A stretch of 64,000 nucleotides of DNA. Origin: Plasmopara viticola (lineage: Eukaryota > Oomycota > Peronosporomycetes > Peronosporales > Peronosporaceae). Position numbers and translations under genes: made by a program. Under the pieces are notes generated by a model that saw nothing but the letters and a program-made list of their open reading frames with translations, was not told the origin of the DNA and ran no database searches. Shown piece by piece: positions 36,231-48,837 of the stretch; the stretch's first letter is position 1, and the number at the start of each line of letters is the position of its first letter. Where the stretch lies: the NCBI GenBank assembly GCA_001695595.3, contig MBPM02000074.1, positions 248,001 through 312,000 on the forward strand, read 5' to 3'.

Positions 36231-36360
36231 TAGCCTGTAAGACTTTATATTAAGCAAGTACATCGTGCAATCTAATGTCGTCTGTAAAAAAGCTTGAGCT
36301 ACTTAATTGCACAACTACTCACTGTGCACCACCTTTTACGCTAACTGAGTGTTGACTGAC

Positions 36361-37344
36361 TTAATTATTGGCACTAACACTGCTGAAAAGTTCGCAGTGC
36401 GATGTGGTGTCCACTTCTCGTATAAAAGCCTTCACAAGATCGCGGTATCCCTTCGCCATATCGGCAGTGGCGCGTGTGTTTTGCTCTAGCGAGCGCGCAA
36501 GGGCAAGCATCACGCTGCGATGTTCCGACAAAATCAATGAAGAAGTGTCCAGCTTCCGCTGCTCTAGCTCTTGACACTTGGCTGTCTGCTCTTGAAACAT
36601 AAAAATTAAACCTTGAAATCCGCGTGCCATGCCGGCAGCCGCCACAGAACTTTGCTCCACGGCCTTTGCTAACGACCAATTGTAGCTATAATCACCTGCA
36701 GCTTGGTTATCTGTCCTGTCGTTGTGATCGTTGTATTGAACCTGACAAGGCTTGAGCTGTTTATTGCCTTGAAACTCGTCGCTGCGTTTTCGTTTATGTA
36801 GCAACGGAAAAGCAACCTCCGTTGTCAATGCTACAGCCTCCTCACCCTCCACCTCTTCTTCTTGTTGCTGTTGCTGCACCTCTGTTTTATCTTTTGGCTT
36901 CTTTTCGATTTGCTGCTGCATAAAATTGAGTTCACCGCCGCCCAGTATCTGCTTCATATAAGCCGCAAAAACCCAGGGCAACTTGCCCTTAAAAGCGTGG
37001 CATTTAGGCCGCAGCTGCTTAGCATTCTGCCACCAGCTTTCGCTCAATCCTGTACCATCCGGGTGAAAGCCTGGTTGAGCGCTCAACCACTTAAAGTCGG
37101 CGTACTCACCGCGCAAATTTTTGAATTTGACAGACACTTGGTGTTCGGTCCACGGCTGTTCGCGCGGAAAGGTTTGATTCAGCGACGCCGTGAGCTGCTC
37201 GCGCGCGTGTTGCTTGAGTAAAACGCCATTGCTCGCTACATTGCTCGGGTTGGCGTGAAGAGTCGAATAAAGCTCCAGCAACCGCAGTGCTTCGTGCTCG
37301 AGAAATACTACCATCGTAAATGTGTCCGGAAACTTGTGCTTCAA
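36361..37344 (-). CDS. Myb/SANT-like domain protein, putative DNA-binding
   Basis: 327 residues, single exon, convergent with the HSF gene (130 bp between stops). The N-terminal ~130 residues look like a Myb/SANT-like fold of the trihelix/transposase-derived type: FLEHEALRLLELYS, then PWTEHQVSVKFKNLRGEYAD, then GLSESWWQNAKQL. After that come a polyGln/Glu stretch (about 155-170), a basic KRKRSDE nuclear-localisation-like motif and two related C-terminal repeats around VEQSSVAAAGMARGFQGLIF and LEQNTRATADMAKGYRDLVK, each probably helical. Met11 is an alternative start. A regulatory DNA-binding role is inferred; a domesticated transposon factor is possible. Confidence 0.7.
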   Translation of the reverse strand: MKHKFPDTFTMVVFLEHEALRLLELYSTLHANPSNVASNGVLLKQHAREQLTASLNQTFPREQPWTEHQVSVKFKNLRGEYADFKWLSAQPGFHPDGTGLSESWWQNAKQLRPKCHAFKGKLPWVFAAYMKQILGGGELNFMQQQIEKKPKDKTEVQQQQQEEEVEGEEAVALTTEVAFPLLHKRKRSDEFQGNKQLKPCQVQYNDHNDRTDNQAAGDYSYNWSLAKAVEQSSVAAAGMARGFQGLIFMFQEQTAKCQELEQRKLDTSSLILSEHRSVMLALARSLEQNTRATADMAKGYRDLVKAFIREVDTTSHCELFSSVSANN

Positions 37345-37616
37345 GAAAAAAAAAAGAATTGCCTCGTCGTAATAAATACATTAAAGCTTTAGCAACCACC
37401 TTCCTACAAATCTATCGGTAAACAGCGAAGAAAAGCTCGAGGTGTTGGTGGAACCAGATAAATAACTCGTATGCGATGAGTGTTTGCTGCAGTATTGCAT
37501 TCATATGCTTTTCAGCTGCAAGGTGAACGGGCTAAATGAGTTGACATGAAAGCCTTCAAAATATCGTCAAAATCGTTTAATGTCACAAAATATCACCCCA
37601 CTTCCTCCTAGCCGAG

Positions 37617-38971
37617 TCAAAAGTAGACAACGACTCCAGTGATATCGTCGACCACATCCTCTTCGACATCCCATCGATCACACGCCTCCTCTATCAAAGC
37701 TGTACAAGCCTCTTGAGGTGACATTCCTGATTCCAGAATACACCCGCCGACATACTGGACGCACTCGTCTGTTGTCATAAACTCCCAAATGCCATCGCTT
37801 GCAAGTACTGCAAAGGCAAGAGGCCGTCGCTCTTCCGTCTTGTTGTCTGTACTACGAAACTCCACCGTCTCCACACTAGTGACATCCGGTTCCGCAGTCA
37901 CACCAACAGTTTTAGCCACCGCATCGCCAAACGATCGTGACATGGCCAACCCCGGCATATCAACATCCTGAAGCCAAACGCGATAAGAACCCCACTCAAA
38001 TACCCGTCCATTGTTCCTCTGAATTCGAGCACACTCTTCAGGTACATTTGGTTTATGATCCTTCGTCTCACAATGCAATACGTAACATTGCTGCTCATCA
38101 GAAAATTTAGCAACCACTGCGCGACTGTCTCCCAAGTTGGCCATAAAGAGGTCTGTCTTCCGCACAAGCATCGCCACTGCTGTGGTGCCACTCACACTGA
38201 TGTCGAGATCACTGGCATTTAATTCATCTGTCACGGTTCGCGCTGCCTGCTGAAAAACCTCTGTCATGGCATCGCACGTAATGCTCACTTTCGTATGTAA
38301 AGTTCTACTTGTATCATTGTCATTAACTGGACAACAATTTTGCGTAATCATCGCCGCGTATGTCTTTGCCATGGCTCGATGGTAGTGATCGCGTACAAAG
38401 TGGCTTACGTAAGCACCTTGAGGTCCGTGCCCGTCAAAAACCGACAGCAAAGTGGCATCAGCATCACCAGCCAAAGCGTCACAGACACAAAATGCGTCTT
38501 GATTTTCCTTCCGACGACGCAGCGGATCATTCCCTGCTCGGCAAAATGTGCCCCACTGCAATCGTCCGTTGCGAGACTTGTAGCCTCCATCTCGAATGCC
38601 TGTAAACTCGGGCAGCTCCGCACTGTCAGCGTCTAAGGCTACGCCTGGGACGCCTCCGCCATATACGAGTAGACTCAGAGATTCTGCGTCTGATTCCGAC
38701 TCAATTGTTGTGTGTATAGGCGTCACCTGACGTTGTTCTGAGACGCTACTAGCGTCCAGAGCTAGTACAGTTGTCGAGGCTCGTGAGAGACGACTGGAAG
38801 GAAACGTTGCGAGCTCATCCTGCTCGTAATCGTACAGCTCTGGATCCCCAAGCATGAGCGGATCTGTGTGATCGCAAAAAGAAAAAGATTAAGACGAGAA
38901 AATGAGCAAAAAGATTGACAGAAGGTGACAACACCTTCATCTAAACAGACTTTGGTCAAAATGCAGCCCAT
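37617..38971 (-). CDS. PP2C-type Ser/Thr phosphatase, putative N-myristoylated
   Basis: Two exons: 38971-38935 and 38863-37617, with a 71-nt intron 38934-38864 (GTGTTG...CACAG, pyrimidine-rich). The product is about 427 residues. Exon 1 encodes MGCILTKVCLDE. Gly2, Cys3, Thr6 and Lys7 make a strong N-myristoylation/palmitoylation signal, implying membrane attachment. The catalytic domain from about residue 115 has the PP2C metal-binding and core motifs in order: RKENQDAF, VFDGHG, SGTTA, NLGDSRAV, AMSRSFGD, ASDGIW and the terminal DDITGVVVYF. All expected Asp residues are present. PPM-family enzymes are Mg/Mn-dependent. Starting at the exon 2 Met (38855) would lose the lipid anchor. The substrate is unknown. 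Confidence 0.92.
38864..38934 (-). other. Intron of the PP2C gene
   Basis: Minus-strand sequence begins GTGTTGTC and ends GATCACACAG, 71 nt, with a long T/C-rich tract. Joining the exons keeps frame (GAA G|AT CCG) and adds 15 residues upstream of Met 38855. Confidence 0.8.
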
Positions 38972-41900
38972 TCGTCCAGTGTCGGTCTCAAAGTTTTTTC
39001 AAACGAGACGCGGCCGACGAGTGTAAAGCCCGAAACGACCAGCCGCGCTTTATTATAGAGACGATGAGTATTGAAGGACTCGTACAGCTAACATATGAGA
39101 AGCCAAGGTTTCTGTGTGATGGATTATGAGCTATTCATACATAAGTGCATCACCCATAAATGGCAATGCTAAATGCAGTGTTGCTGAATGCAAAGCTAGA
39201 AAAAATTGAGCGCCTCAGCTTTACTTCTATTGTAGCTCTACTCCTCCTTGTCAGTTGATAAGGCAAAATATTGGAACAGTCATACGTATTGCAAGATAAC
39301 TTTAATTGAAATGGTGATGATAATGGGAAGGCAGGTACTTTTCTACCAAATGATGTATGGATCCTGTGGACCCTTTAAATTCGAAGATATAATCCTACAC
39401 AATGTGCCTTCTTAGTGTCCACCAAGACCCTAGTGATGAGGAGCGGACATTTTCCTCGAGTCGTGTGACCTAAACCGTCGGGCCATTATGGATATGTGGC
39501 CCACTTTAAGCACCGTCACTAAAGAAATCGATTCTAGGCTCATCTTACACAAATATCAATTTATCTTTATGAAAATGTATTGCTGAACATATTCTCAAGA
39601 TCCTCCTGACACTCCCTGGACTGCTCGATGAGTTTCACGTGCTGTCGGCTTCTCTCTATCAAGCGATTGGTCTAAGAAAAAATTCCGCGTCAATTTTGCT
39701 ATTAAACAGTTGCACATTGAAGCACTAGTGCTTACATTGTCGTTTATCAAACACATTTACCTATAAGTGCCCCTGTTCGAAAATTATGTGCCGCTCCATG
39801 CATTAGAAAAAGTCGCTGCCTAAGATTACTGACCTCGAGCCGACTATGTCACGCCAGAAACACAGCGAACTCTGGCCGCGATGAGCGTGGCGGGTAACCT
39901 GACTCTCTCCGTGCACCGTCAGGGTCTCGCCCACCACGGCTAGTCCTTCAGCTAGCCATACATTTAATAGATTGCAGCAAAGGCTGCTAATTGAGCATTG
40001 CTCAGTGGATAACGTGGAACTTAATGTGGAACGGCAGGGCCTTGACTTTGATGCCTTTGCTGAGAGCCAAATACGTCAACCACGAGGTGCACGTACCACT
40101 TCACACACAGTGTCACACACTGCTTTGACTTGAAGCCAAGTATGTCGCTCACGTCATGTGAGTCTTAGAAGCTCCGCTCAGAGGTTTTTGTGTCCCCCAT
40201 CTGCCCTGGCATGACCTCACCCACAATTTCTTGACTTAATGCCATTTTTTTACCCAAGTGCGTTAAAGGAAGTGTGATAGCACAAGGTGCACCGAGTTGG
40301 GTGGCATATCGGCTTGCGTCACTTGACAAATCAGCTCATACTTGCATGGTAACACCATACGCTTTTAGTCTCGTTTCTCTCTGTAGAATTTCTTTTTTTA
40401 TTGATCTATGTTTCACCAATGCTTCGTAATCTAGTCGCTATACAATACCGACTGCGCATTGTTTTGAGTACAATTTGTTTGTTAGACCGAATGAATTGAG
40501 CTTGATACTTTAGCTGCCGTTGGATTTGCAGAACATTTAACGCGGGTAAAAATGCACTTGATTCATTCTCAGTATGGTGGCATTGCCTGCGCGCAATCGA
40601 CGGTTCAATATAATGAAGCTATTGTCAGCAAGTACTAGCGCCTGGCTACACTATGCTATGATTTTTGCTCGTAAATAATTTCACATAGCACATGCTTCAC
40701 ATAATTATATCGTGTCTACATTACGTAGCAAATTAAATAAGCGAGAGAAGAAATATATAGATGTATTTATGCTCTTTGCTTCACGACGACATTCTTGAAA
40801 GTCGCAGGCGTGGCTCAAACCAGGAGGACCGGTCTTGTAGCCACAGTGGTTAGTCGCTAGTCCCAGGACCGCTTTCAAGTCTAAATTATTGTCAGCCAAG
40901 TCTTCGAAGCAAAAAAGTGGTATTGTCCAAAATATAAAAACAGCTAATAATTTTGAAAAATAAAAAGAAATGTATACTATAGAAAACAGCTTGGTGTTTG
41001 TGCAGATGTACGAAGTCGCCAACTTGCCGAAAAACTTCGCGGTCCGGCACATGTCAAATTTAACCTGGCTCTGAATTTTGAGGATATCGTCCATCTAGTA
41101 TCAACAACATATGATGTGTCTTATCTCCTCCCGTACTTGCGTACATAACAGCTACAAAGCCGAACTAATATGGATAAACGAATTTGATATCTTTTAAGGC
41201 TGGATGTGGCGACGTCTTTTAATCTTGTTAGCAAGTAGTCAAGATTAACTGGCAATTACGGTTGACGAAACTCTACAGGCAGGTAACTCAGGTACTTGGA
41301 AGGCTAAGGCCCGAAGGTCCCACCGATTTAGTACATCCGCAACAAGAAAACCGTGGAGCTTTACTTTCAAATTTCAAGCATAAGGAAAACTTATACGCAG
41401 TATCAATTGACAATTTAAGTGTCGTTTTGTCATGCCAGACGAACCCCACCTGCACGCACTTCCACGGGTATCCCAGATTTTAAGCCCACCATAATCCAAG
41501 TTTCTGCGCTCTTGGATGAGCCGAAAGCCTGAGATAGGTATTTCCAACGGATATCTTCTAAGGGGTCTGTTTTGGAGCAATATAAGCTGCACCTGAGCTC
41601 AAACATCCTGATAAATTCAACGAGTGTAAACTTTATTGAGGAATACTCAGATGTGTGGACATTACTATATAGAAGGTTTAAAAGCAAAATTGACCATGTC
41701 ACCAGACCACTATTTCCACAAAAGCAATTTGATGCATTCTTCACCAAAGCGACATAAGAAAATTGTATTTGGCGCCGACATTATACGTGTGAAAAATGGC
41801 ACCGGCCCATGCTTACAAAAGGCGACGAAGTGTAGCGGTACTTGCGCATACCTTAACTTTAGAAAGGCCATCTTGCAAAACAACTTTTCAGGGTGCACTT

Positions 41901-43195
41901 TGTATAAATTTAAGCATAGCGAAGCCAAATGAGGACTTGCATGCGTATAGTCAAACAATGGTTTCGACCATTTACTGGATCTTGCTCAGACTTACATCAG
42001 AAGATAATGCCTTTTGAAGACCGCCATTTTGACTATGTCATTGTCCTTACAGACTAATCGAGCTTATTAAATTATTATCCAGCAATCTCTAAAAGCGATC
42101 ACAGACTTATTACGTCATTAAACGTAAGGATAGTCGAGCACTATAGACTTGTACAGATATATCGAATTCTTACTTTTCTCATCATCATACGCTACCATCT
42201 ACTTTTTAAAGACATCGGCGATCTTGGCTCGATGAAATATGCCGTTTACGTGTCGACACGATTATGCATTATTCCACAACTGTTTACGCTGACGACCTGC
42301 ATAGGTTGTGCTTAACAGAGTCCTTACTCGGCAGAATTTTAGCCGCTAATTGGGCATCGAAAGAGCAGTGTTCCAGACGCGTCGACCTTTGATCGACTAT
42401 GGCGCTCCTGACGTACGATGAGCACATCCACAATGAGTGCTGCATAGTGGGGCTATGTATCACCCCAAGTGCATGACCAGGGTCTCGACTGAACTTCCTT
42501 AGCTCATTCCTTGCCTTGCTTAGAGCCAACTGCTCTCACGATAAATGCTGCTTAGTGGCTAACATGCCACTTTCACGTGCATCAAAAGGTGATACTTTGG
42601 CTAATAGCTCTTTTGCCGTGCCACTCCATACGCAGAAGTAACGTCTCGCCTATGCCGCCTTTCGCCTTGTTATTTATGATACGCAGCAAATGCTCCTACT
42701 TACAAGAATCACTCGGTGGTTTACGGACCGCTCCGCACGCAGTGGTAGGAAATTGCCCATACTGTCTAGTATATTGGGAAACTATGTCACTTATGACATG
42801 CAGGAAGTGCTGTCTCGGCTTTATGACTCCCGTGTCACTACATGCTCCAAACAACTATCCTTGGTACTTTAGTGTCCATTTTTGGCACTAAAGATTTCAT
42901 CACACCGACTGACCCAGTTTAACATAAATATTTCACTGTCTTCTAGAAGTGGGTTTATGGCTCACTGAAAGCACAGCAAGCGGCATCCACAGTCTATTAA
43001 TTTAGGGCCCGTTGTGTTCTAGTCACGCCAGACCCAGGCTGATATCATAAAGCCGAGGGTTGACGCTATCGAATTTGAATTGCGTTAGACCTAGATTCAC
43101 CGGGACCTAACTACTGTGACCCCTTTTTATGTCGTAAAGCGAACAGAAACAGTGTACTCATAAGTATTGGCTATTCATTGCCTTTCTTTCAGCAG
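38972..43195. other. Gene-poor tract, decayed
   Basis: About 4.2 kb with no convincing gene. A 129-codon minus frame at 40705-41094 (starts MDDILKIQSQVKF) and an exon-like minus segment at 39567-39671 are discussed separately. The 41.2-43.0 kb part contains many short interrupted frames without clear homology, probably old transposon sequence. Confidence 0.5.
39567..39671 (-). other. Possible terminal exon of a small coiled-coil protein
   Basis: Minus strand: a good 3' splice site (ttttttcttag) is followed by 34 codons and a stop. The peptide starts TNRLIERSRQHVKLIEQ and is amphipathic, coiled-coil-like. A GTAAG donor-like site lies about 65 nt upstream, near 39737, but no convincing first exon with an ATG was found. 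It may be a relic of a SNARE- or adaptor-like gene, or chance. Confidence 0.25.
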
Positions 43196-44280
43196 CGACC
43201 CTTTGTTACGAGGTACACATTTCGTCTAAGAAAAGTGCTCTCTTAAAACATTTCCTTAACAGTGGGCTTCAGAGCAGATCCCGCTTGAGTCAAGGCCATT
43301 GTGGATAAACTGCTTCTATTAAGAAAAAATGTATTACAGAAGTGAAGTGGCCTGGTAGATTACTTGTACAAAAAGCATGCGTATCACGCAAAAGTGGCCA
43401 GACCGCTGTCTGATCTCCTTCAAAATGGGTTTTAAAAAAATTGGCATCAAAAGGCACCTGTTCAAACCAAAGAAAGATGCTTAGATGTGTCCATCCTTGT
43501 CTTCTCAGATCCAGAAACGACCGTATGGTATTATCATTGACGGGTCAGTTTTTGTCGTCGCTGCAAGTATACATTTGGGCATGATTGGATGATCGCATTT
43601 TAAATTTGGCTCTCTTAACTATCAAGGAGAGTAGTCCTGCTAGGCTCTGAGCTATCCGTGATCTAAACAGAGCAAGCTCTGCAAAATAAACTTCTTACTC
43701 CTCGCAGAGAACTGCCAGGTGGGCGGCCTCCGTTTGCGGAAGAAAACTTCGCTGTGAAGAATAAGCCACGAAAGTAGAATGCTTTAGATAACATGTTATT
43801 AAGTCCTCATATCAATCATCTGCTCATGTATCAGCTGTGACATCATTCGCATCGATTTGCGGTACGTATTTGTGAGAGACATGTGCGTAGCTCTACCAAA
43901 ACGTTTGGGAAGCAGTGATCTTAGATACTCGTACAAATATCTGTTGGCGTAATCGAAGGCAAGGGTACATCGGTTTTCAAGGAAAGTCGGGCTGTCGGTG
44001 GTCATGGTAATCCACCATCCCTCACGGTGAGCATTGAAAATATAAGGGCACATAATCTACCGCTTGACGGTCACTCCGGCAAGAGAGGATCAATGGAATA
44101 TTTTGATCGACCACTGTGTTAGAGCTGTATAGGTGGATATCTCGCGTTAGTAGAAACGATCGATTATGTCACTTGAACAGCGCTGTTTACCAACCGGGAT
44201 TCAGATAATGTGGAACGAGATAGCTGCATGCCAAGCTAAGAGAAAATTTGACCCAAAAACGAAAAAAAAAGATTCGGAGA
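43196..44280 (+). mobile_element. Ty3/gypsy pol fragment, degenerate (G2)
   Basis: Alignable by eye with 52050-53110. Shared landmarks are the RNase H-side text ttttgtcgtcgctgcaag near 43550 (52381 in G3), gctgtgaagaa near 43750, the integrase zinc-region phrase taccgcttgacggtcactcc near 44060 (tatcgcttgacggtcatacc in G3) and a DRD-like block near 44200. All frames are broken. The fragment stops before the integrase C-terminus. Confidence 0.6.
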
Positions 44281-46710
44281 TTTTGTATTAATATTTGCTA
44301 AATCTACGAACTGTAGCTACTGCAGTTTGAAAGCATAACTGCGCCCACGCTTCTTTTGTCAATTTGAGGTCATAGCTCAAGAATGCATAGCGCATACTTT
44401 TAATATAACATAAAGTATGAAGCATACACACAGTGTTTAATGTGAGCGTACTCAAGCCGTGGCCAGGTAAAAGCAAGCTGAAGCAACGGGTCATATGGAG
44501 GCACAATTACGAGTGGGCAACCTTTCAGTTGAATTTGGTGTTAGTTGTGAGCACTAAAAACCGCTACAACTGTATTAATTCTCAAAAGGCGCGAGGCGAG
44601 CGACTTGCTCGCGAAGCGATACAATTATGCACGCAAGACTCAAGATTTGCTCGGATCATACCTGAAGTCGTGAAGATGTACCACCTGGGATTTTTTAGAA
44701 TAACAGTTAAGTTGTCAGCTCTACACCTCTTTATATACTTGATTGTATTTTCCGGTCGCTGGTCTGACGAACATCATAGCGAAGAGCACGAAGTGCACCT
44801 TAAGACGTTTGGACATCGCTATTTTACATATCTTAAGGTATCACGTGAAAAGTTTTTTTGCGTACAATCGTCGCTAGGGTCAAACACAGCATCTTGTGAA
44901 TTCAACAGCTTATTTTCAGTCCATACTTTATGGGAGTTTGAAATCCCTATTAGCAATATTGCTCTGACATTCGAAATGGCTTTGATTATAGTGACCAGCG
45001 ACTTTCGGAATGCTACGCTCCCTGCCACTAAGGCTTAAAGTGCTAGGGACACGAGCAGAACACCTTAATCACCGCTGTAGAGGCAATGCTCATGAGAGCA
45101 AAGTGTTTCCGACTGTGTCGGACCAAACTCCGCTATTTGGAGCCGCCAAACGAACATAGACTTAACGTTTCTTTTTGGTACGATCGCGACCGGCGGCTCG
45201 TCTAGCACAAACTTGAAATATGCCCACGGATTAAAACTTAAGCGCCATTCACTTAGCTTTTCGATTGCACTAATTCTCTTGCACCGCATTGAGGTTATAC
45301 GCTATGAGCTGATCAGGCACAAAATGTGTAGCGGGTATGCGTGAATCAGGTGAGGCGCTCTATGCCCGGTACTATTCGGAGTTCGACTATTTTGTCCGAA
45401 GGCTTTAGGTTGCTCCTACCACCGAAACTGATACCTCTTAACGTACGCTGCACCCTTGCATTATGTGCAAATTTCCACAACCTATCAAACTTGTTTTGAT
45501 TAGATTACATAACATGTTATATAGATAGACACAATGTTCTATAAAAGAGAGTAGATTTTCGTATACGAGTTTGTCACTTGCCGACCACCTCGAGTGGTTA
45601 CTTGCTCGACCCGGGACAGAAATACTTAATTTATAAACCACGGGATGCATACTTAGGCAGCCAAAAAAAGGGCACTTAATTGAACGAGCAAGCACAGATT
45701 GCCCTCCCAATTTTCGCACGCAAATGGTTGTGCAACAGTTGGGTGGACTTTACGCCTCACTGACAATGTTCGATTGTGTAATGAAAGATACGAAACCCGG
45801 ATTAAACACGGATGGGATATCTCGCGCCGAGATAGCTTAGTCCTCGCGTGTGGGTCCTTGGTAGTTAATTTTCTTTACGAACCTGTCACGTTAGCAGAAG
45901 TGTGTCCAGGCGCTAATTCTTGTTTGAAGCAAGTCTTTTTTGCGTTATCTAGATGCCGAGCAATGAGTCCGGTCCTTTTTTTATCCAGTCTAGCTTGAAA
46001 GTGACGAAAAATATGCTCCAGAAAAGTATATGTCTGTCAAGCTTTTAGTGTTAAGCTTTTTTACGTTTTTATAATAAAGTATGCGCAATGAGATTTATCT
46101 TTATCTGATAAATAGCATTTTACTTTCAATTTCTTGAAAAATTGTTTCTTATAGCTTTACCCTCGATTCCAGAGATACAACTATAAAAAATATAGCATCG
46201 TCTCGACAAGTAGCGATTTTATTGTTGTTAAGAATCGGCTTTGTACAAAATCCGCTCTGACAGCGGCGCCAGAAACAACTGATGTTTTTGATGTCTTCTT
46301 CACATTCCAAAAGTTGCTATCGCGTCACAAGTCAACAGCAACCCTGACCTAATTGTTGCAAAGGCCTACCAGATGGACCTTCACTGAATTGATCAGATTC
46401 ATTCATAAGAACTTGGCGCTGCTCGTCTCTCAATCCGATCAAAACTGCGTCAGCTTCGCGACACTGTCATAGAGAATATGCGAATTCGATGCTTTGCTTT
46501 GCTTTTCCAGCGCAGGAACATCAAAGCTTGTTAAAGTCGTCCACTCCATCTACCGACTCCGAATACTTAAGCGCCGATTTCATCTTGACCAACGAAAAAG
46601 ATCTCAGTAGAATAAATAAATATATATAGGCACATTATGTTAAAAACGATACTTTGATTTAAGATTTCCTAGCGCTGAAAGTTAAATATGATTCTTAATT
46701 TTCAAAAAGC
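44281..46710. other. Gene-poor tract
   Basis: About 2.4 kb. A 201-codon plus frame (44433-45038) has no recognisable domain and looks like chance. A minus frame near 45065-45289 and overlapping frames near 45438-45998 are equally unconvincing. The last 600 bp are AT-rich and contain the 3' flank of the pantothenate kinase gene. Confidence 0.5.
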
Positions 46711-48218
46711 TCAAAGTTTCTTATTGAGGCGGTCGTCGCTGCTGTTCATCTCCTCTGCCTCTGACTTACTCGCGACTTCCGACTTCTGATTCCAATTGTA
46801 GCGCTGCAAGAAAGTCCCAAGGGCACCAAGGAAGCCTTCGTGATGAAAAAATTGTGCCTGCATCTCGCCCTTGGACCAAAAGCTAATAGCATAAGCCAGC
46901 TGTCTACACGCCAATTCATTGCGTCGCATAAAGTTGCCAGAAAAATATATTCGCTTGGTCTCAACACGGCACGCATTTAAATAGGCCAGCTGACCTATAT
47001 TTTGCGTAATCATGAAGAGCAGCGAGCGCGCGAGATCAGCGTCTTGCGGTGGTTGCAACGAGCTGGCCTTCCCAAAGCTGCTTGCCACTGTGTCTGGCTT
47101 AAGCTGGAATTGCTCGTAACCAGCATTTCCATAGATGTCACCTACAGTCATATCCAGCTCATTTGAATTTCCCTCGATCGATGCATCCATTGCCTCGTCA
47201 AATGTCTGCAATTTAGAAAGTGTGCGGCACAACCCTAAAAAGGTTCCGCCACCCAAACTTGTACCAGACACGCGTTCATATTGTGACTCGCCTGTTATCT
47301 TGATAATGCTTACACCCGAGCCAATATTTACGAGCAAGAACGGGTATAAGTCGCGCTTGTTTGGCTTTGGTAACAATTCTTTCGTTGCACTTCCGAGACC
47401 GTGAGTGTCTGGAATAACATCAACATAAGTATAGCACTCTTCGGGCGCGTATTTCAGCACAAAGTTCAGGCCTTTAATCAGTCCATCCATCTCGTCCGTC
47501 TTCTGTAGCTCAATGCCCAGGCGCGACTCAAACAAAGAGGAAAACTGCAGAGGCACGTATTGAGGAAGTCAGTCTACCCTTTTATTCCAGAGAATCGAGA
47601 AAGGCCGCACTTTGAAAGCACCGCCGCCCGTACATGCGATTTCTTTGATGTAACGGTGGAAAAAGCGACGGCGCACGTAGTCTGTGATACTGTCCATTTT
47701 GGCCGTTGGAAAGCTATTAGAATAAAGAATACTATTCATCAGTCACAAGCCAGTCAGCTATATAGCTCAAGAACGCACTTTATAAAGTGAAAGGTTCCGC
47801 CAAACTCAGGCACAAACATCTGCAGCGATTCCTCGCGCTGAATCATCTCCGTGGTGCGAAGACTCATGATGAATTTGTCTATAAGTGGCAAGCTACCCTC
47901 AACCTGACGTCGCTTACTGGATACTAGCGGGATGGATCGGTTGAGTTGGTGTTCTATCTGCTGCTGCGCCAAAGCCGCACCGTCCACGGACTGAAAGTAG
48001 ACCATTTTTGTCAGCGTACCACCGATGTCGAGCCCGAAGAGACGGCCACAGTCTGCCGTTTTGGCACTTAGGATATGCTTGTGAAAACGAAGAAGTTTTC
48101 GACGGCGGGCAATTATGAGACCAGCCACACAGGAAGCACCGAACAGGAACACGCGCTTCCAGATGACCTTATTGAGATCATCCATATTCGCTGCATCAAC
48201 TCTAGTATTGTGGCCCAC
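46711..48218 (-). CDS. Pantothenate kinase, eukaryotic type II
   Basis: Three exons: 48218-47779, 47713-47611 and 47544-46711, giving 458 residues. Introns are 65 nt (47778-47714) and 66 nt (47610-47545), both GT-AG. Motifs in order: FGLDIGGTLTK at about 60-70 (acetate/kinase-superfamily phosphate loop), EFGGTFHF at the end of exon 1, ACTGGGAFK closing exon 2, LLVNIGSGVSI at about 252 and SGTSLGGGTFLGLCRTL. This matches PanK of the fumble/human PANK family, which phosphorylates pantothenate in the first and rate-controlling step of CoA synthesis. Residues about 20-40 (RVFLFGASCVAGLIIARRRK) form a possible membrane anchor or mitochondrial signal. Met12 is an alternative start. Confidence 0.93.
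47545..47610 (-). other. Intron 2 of the pantothenate kinase gene
   Basis: 66-nt GT-AG intron (GTGCGG...CTGCAG). It separates the TGGGAFK codons of exon 2 from the FSSLFESRLG start of exon 3. Without splicing, the frame has stops. Confidence 0.85.
47714..47778 (-). other. Intron 1 of the pantothenate kinase gene
   Basis: 65-nt GT-AG intron (GTGCGTTC...TCTAATAG) with in-frame stops. Its removal joins the FHFI end of exon 1 to the MDSITDYVRRRFF region of exon 2. Confidence 0.8.
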
Positions 48219-48837
48219 GCTACCGAAATATATACGAGCCCTGTTTTAGAAGTTCAGGTGAGTTTTAGGATCGTATATTGCTAATTATCGATCTCGATTA
48301 TGAGAAGAAATTTTACAATGTATAAATTGTAATATAAAAGGCGATAAGTAAACTTTAAAATCCGATAATTGGTTCAGTACGCGTGACACTGCAATGCATT
48401 GCAAAGCATGAAGTAACATTAGGTATCTTAGGTTTATGTGCTGGGGCATTTCCTCTTTACTACTTATAGCAACGCATGAAGTCAAACGTTATATCTTTAC
48501 TCGATATGTTCACATTACAACTTGTAATTACTCACTCTTAGGCTGGTTGCACAAATTGAGTTCGTTTAGCTGCATCGATTGTGGAGTAATTCACATTCAG
48601 TGCGTGGCTAAATGGCCGCACATGTTTCTTGCTGTCGCAATATAGCGGCATTTTATGATCATCCCAGTGTCTGTCAGACAAAGTGGTGGCACTACCATAT
48701 TGTGTAAATAAGTCGCGCGAAGTTCATACATCTATAAGACGGTACATGAAAAAGCAGTACGACTACCGCCTAATGCATCGTAGTGAATACTGCTGTGATA
48801 GATAGAATTATAGAACATTTTTAACTTTTTGCATCAA
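48219..48837. other. Intergenic spacer upstream of pantothenate kinase
   Basis: About 620 bp, AT-rich, no gene seen. It contains the pantothenate kinase promoter and ends at the target duplication of the MULE. Confidence 0.5.

Noticed and set aside
40705..41094. 129-codon minus frame starting MDDILKIQSQ
   Set aside because: The first 35 and last 60 residues look somewhat protein-like, but the middle is hydrophobic AT-rich sequence and no domain or splice model was convincing. Kept as unresolved rather than called a gene.
44433..45038. 201-codon plus-strand frame
   Set aside because: No recognisable motif and uneven composition in AT-rich decayed sequence. One frame of this length is not surprising by chance in 64 kb.
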